64,000 nt of DNA from Vanilla planifolia (lineage: Eukaryota > Streptophyta > Magnoliopsida > Asparagales > Orchidaceae), in the NCBI GenBank assembly GCA_023846275.1, contig CM043869.1, positions 21,806,237-21,870,236 of the forward strand, written 5' to 3'. The notes below the pieces were generated by a model. The model was given only the letters and a program-made list of their open reading frames with translations, had not been told where the DNA came from and ran no database searches. Below, in pieces: positions 56,300 to 64,000 of the stretch (the first letter of the stretch is position 1; every line of letters begins with the position of its first letter). A program made the translations under genes and the position numbers.

Positions 56300-57560
56300 G
56301 GAGATCATCGCTCAAAAAATACATATGAATCTAATAAAAGAATTAGTTACAAGACCAACGACTTGCCTAAGATAAGGGGAAAAATATGTTAGTGAGAACA
56401 TTTCTCATTCTGATGAGTACCATTTATGTTGTAGTGTTAATGAAGACCCTTTGGTCATGTTTTCCTAATTTTGAGCTGGCATAGAGAATATATGTAGAAG
56501 GAGCCCTTTAGTCATATAATTCATAGCATAGAAGAAGTCAATAGGATTGTTAATGAGTTTGACACCTACAAATGCTTTATTTAACGAAAAGAGTTTAACC
56601 ATCAACTACGTTAAACTTCTAATCCACCTATATTAGATAATCTAAAAGTCATGTGCCAACACATCCCATACCAATCCCTATCCTTAACATTAATGCTAAA
56701 ACCAACCAACTTATTCATTAATTACACATGGTAACTTGCTCCCAATGTAAAGGGTGAGGTCATATAGTAGTGCAATAACACACACAAAAAGTTATTACAA
56801 AAGAAGGTTTTAGGAAATTTAACACAAGGGCATAGTAAGAAATAAAAGAATTTGCTGCTTATTCCTACCTAGAGGATCACTATTCCATTGAGGCCATTGA
56901 TGACAATAGGCCATTATATTTATGAGACATACCGTTACCCAACCTAAGAGAAGTGAGGATTATAGACGTGCCATCACTTTCCATGCCTTTGTCAAGTTTG
57001 GAGAAAAGTTTTGTATGTTCATTATAAATAGTACAAACCCATATATTATTTTTATTTAAAAAATCCATTTATGTCATTAAATGAAGTGTTATACCACTTT
57101 CAAAGAGATTTTATGTGATGTTGTTTCTATTGCAAAATAAATTATTATCTTAAGATAACCCTTATTGTGCGACCATGATGTCCTTTTTGCCAGATTTGCA
57201 TACATCTGTAATTTAACACATCATTGGTAAAATTTAAGCTACACCCATCAACAAATCTCTATACACAATATCCATCTTATTAAAAATAAACCACCCACCA
57301 CTCCTAATAAAAAAATCTTATTTATGTCTTATGACAAAATAGATGAAAAGTTTAACGACATAACTTTTATTTGAGCCATAGTACTCTCTGATATTAGAAT
57401 AGCTCCCATAATAGAATCGATTTTATTTAGCTTCCCCAAAATTTTTACGATGGAACATCAAGATTTGCTACCCCTTCACAACATCAAACATGTTGAAGAC
57501 CTATACAAAATTTGTCACATCATTGGATGAATTCATTTAAGGATCAAGTATTCTTTTGAC
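56300..57560 (+). mobile_element. Ty3/gypsy gag-protease relic
   Basis: Fossil stretch beside element 3. A CCHC-knuckle-like block, MVTCSQCKG with GHIVVQ after it (56,728-56,775; family 'CFKCxGxGHIxxxC'), is followed by a possible protease region (a KFGEKFCMFIINS block near 56,992-57,030, family 'VxGKVCxVIIDSGSCTN'; then a FKEILCDVVSI block near 57,100) and by a linker block near 57,425-57,510 (FSFPKIFTMEHQDLLPLHNI), which fits the 'FxDVFPEELPxGLPPxRxIxHxID' stretch before reverse transcriptase. No RT follows. It is broken and old. Each block alone is weak; the case rests on their order and spacing. Confidence 0.5.
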
Positions 57561-60500
57561 AAGTTCTTGGAGAATTTATCACATTATATTTCATATTTTT
57601 AAATTTCAAAAAATATACTAGTCAAGAAATAGTTTTTATTATTATCAACATTCTATTATAAGAATTATCCACTTGTTTTTCTTACTTATTTAGTTTTATG
57701 TAAATTTTAAAATTTTAAAGTTTATTTTAAAAAAGAAATAAATAATTAAAGTTCCTAATGCATTCTTTATAATTTTCTAAAGAAATTATTCTATAAATTC
57801 TATTAATATGAAAAAAATAAGAAGTTACTATGAGCATAAATAGAACTAAATGTTTAATGTGTTTAAGAATTTCTACATTTATTACTTTTTGCATAAATTA
57901 TGAAACAAATTGAGTTAAGATTTATATAGAAACAAATATATAAGAAAATTATACAATGAAAAAATAAGAGATATTTTTATAATATACTATTTAAATTAAT
58001 CAAAATAATGAAACAAAAATAAATTATTTATGTTTAATAACTTAAAATATTGAACAATTGAAATGTTAAAATTTTTTGTGTAACTTACCAAAGAAATTGG
58101 TATACAACTATAGAGAATGAGATATAATTAAAAATAAAAATTAAAAATTTAAAGTAAGAAAATAAATAATGTAACAAAAAATTAATATTATTTCAAAATT
58201 TCCATTAACGTCACATTGATAATTTTTGAAAACAAAATAACTGAATTACAATAAGAAATTAAAAGTAGAAGAAACAAATTTGTAAAATCTTAAAAATAAT
58301 ATGTAAATTTTTCTAATGGACGGTTTATGAGCTCACAAAAAATAAATTATTAAAGGAAACAAATTGACTTGTATGTAAAATATATTTTTACAAATAAAAA
58401 AATTAATAAAATATTTTGAACTTCAAATGAAAATATTCTCATAAAAAAGATAACTTCCCCATAATGATAAATACAAAAGATTCAATGGTTTTCAACAAAT
58501 TATCAAAACTATCCACAAGTTATAAAAAAACATTTCATAATACCTAAAATATTGTATTAAAAAAAAGAATAAATGCAAATTAATTTTTCCATATACCCTC
58601 TACATGTCCAACTAAACATCATTAACTATCAGACATTATTTACTTTTAGTGACATGTTTATATGATCTATTAGCTGCTGATTTATTTTAAAATATTAGTA
58701 ATTTGATGATTCTTTCTAATAAAATTTTTCATGTAGTCCACAACAAAAAGTTTTTTTAATAATTATGGTATGAAATTCTTTTTAGAATTTTTATCATTCC
58801 ATTATTCTATTGGATAATGGTATTTTTAAATCTTTAGATTTCTAATTTTTATTATAATGTGTAGGTTTGTTAAGTTAAATTATTTAGAAATGATTTTCTT
58901 AATCTTTTATATAAATGTGCAAAATAATTTATATGTTCCTCAGATTTATGTTATTATTTTTTGTTCTTTTGTACAGTTTATATAAACATAATGTAATTGT
59001 TTTCATCTTAATAAATAGATATGTTATAATTTTTTGTAAAATCCCTATGCCTTTTAAATTTCTTTAACTCATTTATGATATATAGATTACAATATGATTT
59101 ATAATTTTCAAAAGTTGCGAAATGTAAGTAGAGAAGTACTTCATGACATGTTATTAAAATAAATCTATATATTCTGAAACTTCTTTTGTCTAAAAAGCTT
59201 TATATATTATTCCTTATAGTTGTGGTGCTTTTCTTGTACAAACATTTTTGATAATATATTAATATTTTAAAATTTAATTGTAACATCATTTTCCTTTTTT
59301 TTAGTTTTTTAGAATTTTTAGATGAAACAAAAAGTATCCAAGCTTTAATTCCTAAACCATTTTACCATATTATCTAATAAGAAGCATATTTTTACTAAAA
59401 AATTTTATTAAAATATTAGTTAATTTTATTGAGTATTTTAAAGTCAATTTCTGAAGAATATTTTAAAATTTTTCTTATCAAATGGAAATAAATATCTAAA
59501 ACATTAAATATTTTTTTATAACATATTAAAAAAAATTTTAAATTTCAATACAATAAATATGTAAAAAATACAAATATTATGTTAACAAAAATAGCACAAA
59601 CATTTAAGGTAATTTAAAATTTCTAATAAATAAGCAATATGCATAAGTAGTAAATTAGCCATAATTATCAATGAAAATTGAATAATCAATAGTCTCGTCA
59701 TCTATTGTGAGAAGTAAGTCTTTGAAATTAATAGAATATTACACACTAAAAAATCTAAAACCATTCGCATTATTGAACATTTCATATTTAATTGAACAAA
59801 ATATTTATTTGGCATATCACAAAATAAGTCACATAATTCTAGAAAGCATATGAACATAAACAAAATAGTCAAGTTAAAATATATAAAATTTTACAAATTA
59901 AAAGAATTAAAAATTACTTAGAATATAATATTACTAAATAATAATTAGAATAGATGTTTAACAATATAGTAATAATAAATTTTTTTTAAAGTAAAAATGA
60001 AAAATAATAAATATTATAAACATCTAGAATTTTTAATCTACATTGATAAATTGAAATAAAAAAGATAACATATAGAATAATAAATAAAATATTAAATGTG
60101 GCAAAAAAACTTGATGAAATATTTATAAAAATTTCTCACTAAATAAAACAAGTCAAATGTTGTTTATACAATGGATAAAAAGAGTACAACAATAAAGTGA
60201 AACACAACCCAAGATCACATACATAATGTAAACTATGTTTTGATTTGTGAAATGCTCCTTGTTTTCTTGGAGCACAAAAAAACATGATCACTTGAGTTAT
60301 CTGTTATGCACTTAAGATCTTAAATTATAGATTCTTGTATTATGTTCATGATCTCGTTTGGTAAATTTGTTGCATACTTCTTGAAAACATTTTGAAATAA
60401 ATATGTTTTGTACATAGCTTTCAACACGTTGAGTATTCGAATTTCTTAATAATTTTTTATTTTTATAAATTTTAGTTTTTTTAATTCTATTGCAATGTTT

Positions 60501-63500
60501 TTACTGTAATTAAGAAATTCTTATGGTCCTCAGTAAATATTTTAAAATTTCAAATATTTTACAGTAATGATGATATGATTTTTTTGCCTAGGTTTTCATA
60601 TTTCATGATTCCCTTAACATTATAATACTTTTTTTAATTACAAAAAAAATTCAACTATGCTTTATTGAAAAATTTATTTTTATTATTTATAATTACTTAT
60701 TCATGATAGTTTAATTAATTTTAAAATTGTTTAATAACAAACTTTTTTTAGTAATTGTTATCTTTTTTAAAAGAAAATAAAGTTGCTTAAATGAAACACA
60801 AAAAGTTATAAGTGTTGAACACTTGCTTATGCAACAATTGTTTGATGAATCATATATTTGTTAATAATTATTTTTTTTAGTGATATGGCACGTGTTTTAA
60901 AATGAAACATTCATTAATTAATTAAAAAGTTTGATCAAGTGTTTTATTATGTAATTCACTTGTGAGTATAAGTTGATAAGCATTAGTAGTTCTTCTTATG
61001 TGTTGCTCAATTTGTAAATCTTGAAATCATTTCTTTATCACTTGATGAAATAATTTCTACTCTAAAATTCAAAAAATTTACTTTCTTTTAACTAGAATTA
61101 TAAAACTATCCCTTCATGCTGATATGACAAATATGCTCGTATTATATTGCTCTTCAATATTGAATTTGTATGATAATAAGGCATCCATTTCATACATGTT
61201 ACATGCATATAAATATGTCTTAATAAATACTCAATATATATATTCCATTCTTTAAATTAATCAACTATTATAAGTTGTGAAAGCAATAAAATTACACGTT
61301 ACCTATGCTTTTCCTATTTGTATCTTTCAACTACCTTACAATACGATTGATATTTCATGGCAACAATTGAAACATAATTCAAATAAGATCATGAGCAATT
61401 TGCATCGATTACATTGTTTAGACTACTGGGATATTCTTATCATATTTCAACACTAAGTGGCTACCTAAGAAGTGTGTTAAGATGTATAATCTTAAAGATT
61501 CACATAAAATAATGGCATCTATTATAGCATACGATATAGTCATTAGAAGATTAGATAGGCCATGAACTAAGCAACATTAAATGTATGGCTTAAAGTTTGT
61601 AGTGTCATATAAGTACAATAGATTTTTTAATTCCAATAAGAATAAGATTTTAATTATTTAAATTTATTGATTTGTTTATATTCCTTTGATTCTTACAAAT
61701 ACAAATAATTATTTTAAAAAATATGACAATGAATTTATAACTAAGTAATGTTATATGTAAACAAAGAAAAACAACGCTTATTGTATTTTTCATTGTGGTT
61801 TCATCCTTTGTCTTGTCTGCTTGATTACTAATTTATTTAGCATTTTACTTGGTTTATCAACTTTTAAATTACTTTAATGTTTCATAGATTAATTTGGTAA
61901 CTTTCTTTCATAGTATTCAATTATTTTCATATTATTTTTTATGAATTATATAATTTTTTTGTATTATTTCTTCAATTACTTAAGTGTACTATGAACTATA
62001 GTATTGTATTTTCATTGACATCACTTGTCCCTGGCCATTGTTGAAAAAGTAGTAGACCTGGTTGAGCTACCTTTTACATCACCTTGGATAAGAATAGTCT
62101 TTTTTAAAGTTAATCCAACATAGCAAAGGATAAAAATTGGGTGCTTTTTAATCTTTTGCTCTTGTAGCTACAATAATAAGTATTGTTAATTGAATCTTAT
62201 TTTAGTTGATTAAGATAAGTGCAAGCAAAGTTTTTATAGAATCACCTAAAAACATTTGTGCCCATTTACTTTTGTTTAATTTATTTATTATTAAGAATAA
62301 AAATATTGTGACATAATGATTTATTAAAGTTGAAAAAGACTTTTTAAATTTTTTTATTATAACATTCATTACAACCAAGAGGTTTCATTAATATCACCTT
62401 CTTGAAAGAATACTTAAAATTTATAAGAGATTATCAGAGTGACATTAATTAGTTTAGTATAAATAAATCTATATTAAATTGTTAAATTTTTTTGATTTTG
62501 TCTTCAGAAATAAAAAGAAACTTACTAATATTTATTCCATGAGTTTATGTGCCAAAATTGAGTTAAGTTCAATTAAGTTTAAATTTGTATAATTCACTCC
62601 CCTTATAGACATTATGTATACAAATTTCTAGCACTAAATATTTTTGATGTTTTTTATTCTATAGATTATGTGTTTTTATATTTCATATTATTTATTTTTA
62701 TGGGTAGGTATGTATTTTTCAAAGATATATATTTTATTTTTTTATTATAGTTATTATGTAATAATATTTTATATCTTATTTATGATCACATAACATCTAT
62801 CCCTCAAACTGTTAAAACTTTTTTTATCGAAATGCTCTATAATTACAATTTTGTTAACATATACAAATACTTTTAACATTAAAATTTCATTACGAATATT
62901 TTCATCTAAATTAATGAAATATATTTTTAAATTTTTTTTTAATGCAATGTCCTAAAATTTTGGCATTATTAAATCATTTTTATTTCTTACATATTTAATG
63001 TTCATCTTTCCAAACAGGTTTTTACTATTGTTGCCCTAGTACAAGATTTTTTCTTGTAAATATACATAATTATTTAAATTTTAATTCTCAAAATTAATAA
63101 CTTCTTTTAGCTTTACTTTAGTCCCATTTACTCTCAAGTTGTGTAAACATATTAATCAACTTTTTGTTATTTAAAAATCTTTTCTTGGCTAATTAAACAT
63201 ATTTTACAAAATTAATTAAATGAGTTATTATCTATAAGATTTTAAATTTTTGTTCTCTTTTATACCTTCCATTATCAATGTAAGCTCTTCGTAATTGGAA
63301 TGCTTACACGAATATATTTAAAAATTGTCACGTTATGCCATCTAATTGATTTTTTTATGTTAATTTTTTTAAGTAATTACAATATTGAGTTCAATAAATT
63401 TATATTTCGATATACATGCTGTTTTTTTTATACGTAATGTTTTGAATATTAATTTTTTTAACATCATATATATTTTGTTTTTACATTTTTAATAATTTTT

Positions 63501-64000
63501 TTATATGTATAACTTGTTTTTTGAGTTTTGTTTTTAAAAATACATTTTTAAAAGACCAAATATAAAAATAATTTTAAATATTTTAATTTCCATAACAACT
63601 ATAATTTTTTTAGATTACTTATAAATTTTATTATTTATGCTAAAACTTTTTAGGAAAAACTAAAAAAATGATTTGTTGATGTAAAAGGCTAATTTTTTCT
63701 AATGGAAATATTACACTTCTTAATCATTTTCATATTTTTATTATTTTTGGATGACGAAATATCCATCACTAATTGAAGTAAATTATAGTTTATATTGTTG
63801 TTAAACAATACTATACCTGGTTTTTTATTTTTTTACCTTTAATAAATTGTTTGGTTGCATTAGAATATTTACATTTCTAGTTTAGAAAACTTTTTGTTTC
63901 TTAAATTGTGTGAAATAATTAAAATTTAAATATTTTGTATTTATTATTGGTTAGATAAATTATTCTTTCACTTCTTATCTTTAATCTTATTTTGAAATAT
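57561..64000. other. Extremely A+T-rich, no gene
   Basis: About 6.4 kb of A/T runs with very few G or C clusters. No open frame of note is present and no transposon protein can be read on either strand. Slightly richer patches at about 61,400-61,600 and 62,030-62,110 carry no recognisable domain. I see no tandem satellite unit by eye. Confidence 0.55.

Noticed and set aside
1-64000. Host protein-coding genes, tRNA, rRNA, organelle DNA insertions, CRISPR-like arrays
   Set aside because: Scanned by eye on both strands. No exon chains with plausible splice sites, no tRNA cloverleaf, no plastid or mitochondrial gene sequence and no regularly spaced short repeats were found.
1-64000. A new multi-gene biological system
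   Set aside because: All recognisable coding matter belongs to known retroelement families. Nothing in the layout suggests co-operating non-transposon genes.

Overview
The window looks like gene-poor plant heterochromatin, probably from a flowering plant. Base composition is strongly A+T-biased (roughly a quarter G+C by eye). The recognisable coding matter all belongs to plant transposon families: L1-type LINEs with a C-terminal RNase H, Ty3/gypsy chromoviruses with a chromodomain, Ty1/copia pol fragments, and one compact non-autonomous LTR element primed by initiator tRNA-Met. I found no convincing host gene, tRNA, rRNA, CRISPR array or bacterial-style operon, and no sign of a new enzymatic or defence system.

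Layout. 1-1,100: nothing recognised. About 1,100-5,260 and 5,300-9,600: two head-to-tail, old L1 LINE copies on the + strand (LINE-A, LINE-B). LINE-B stops where a Ty3/gypsy integrase relic begins (9,640-10,340). 10,341-13,075: no gene. 13,076-23,032: an old, nearly full-span chromovirus (element 1) with about 1.6 kb LTRs. Its 5' LTR holds a 1,617-bp truncated LINE on the - strand flanked by a 19-bp target-site duplication. 23,033-28,980: no gene apart from an AAG microsatellite. 29,000-29,560: an L1 endonuclease fragment (LINE-C). 33,300-41,905: four copies of one unnamed 1-1.7 kb repeat, two in each orientation, meeting near a loose palindrome at about 37.93 kb. 44,347-46,440: two overlapping-content Ty1/copia pol relics. 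49,610-52,210: the 3' part of a second chromovirus of the same family as element 1. 53,401-56,283: the young non-autonomous element 3 (- strand), with CACCC target-site duplications, nearly identical LTRs and a very G+C-rich minisatellite in each LTR. 56,300-57,560: a Ty3/gypsy gag-protease relic. 57,561-64,000: extremely A+T-rich, nothing recognised.

How it fits together. The locus reads as nested insertions of different ages. The LINEs, element 1, element 2 and the copia pieces are ancient, A+T-drifted and CpG-poor. The LINE inside the 5' LTR of element 1 is younger than its host and less drifted. Element 3 is the youngest: its LTRs differ at about 23 sites by my count over about 940 alignable bases, and it keeps many CpGs. 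Element 3 and element 1 share LTR termini (both begin TGATG and end TCCTACATCA), which fits mobilisation of element 3 by a chromovirus of this type, although that is inference. The most promising objects for follow-up are element 3 (G+C-rich LTR minisatellite, acidic open frame) and the unclassified inverted repeat cluster at 33-42 kb.
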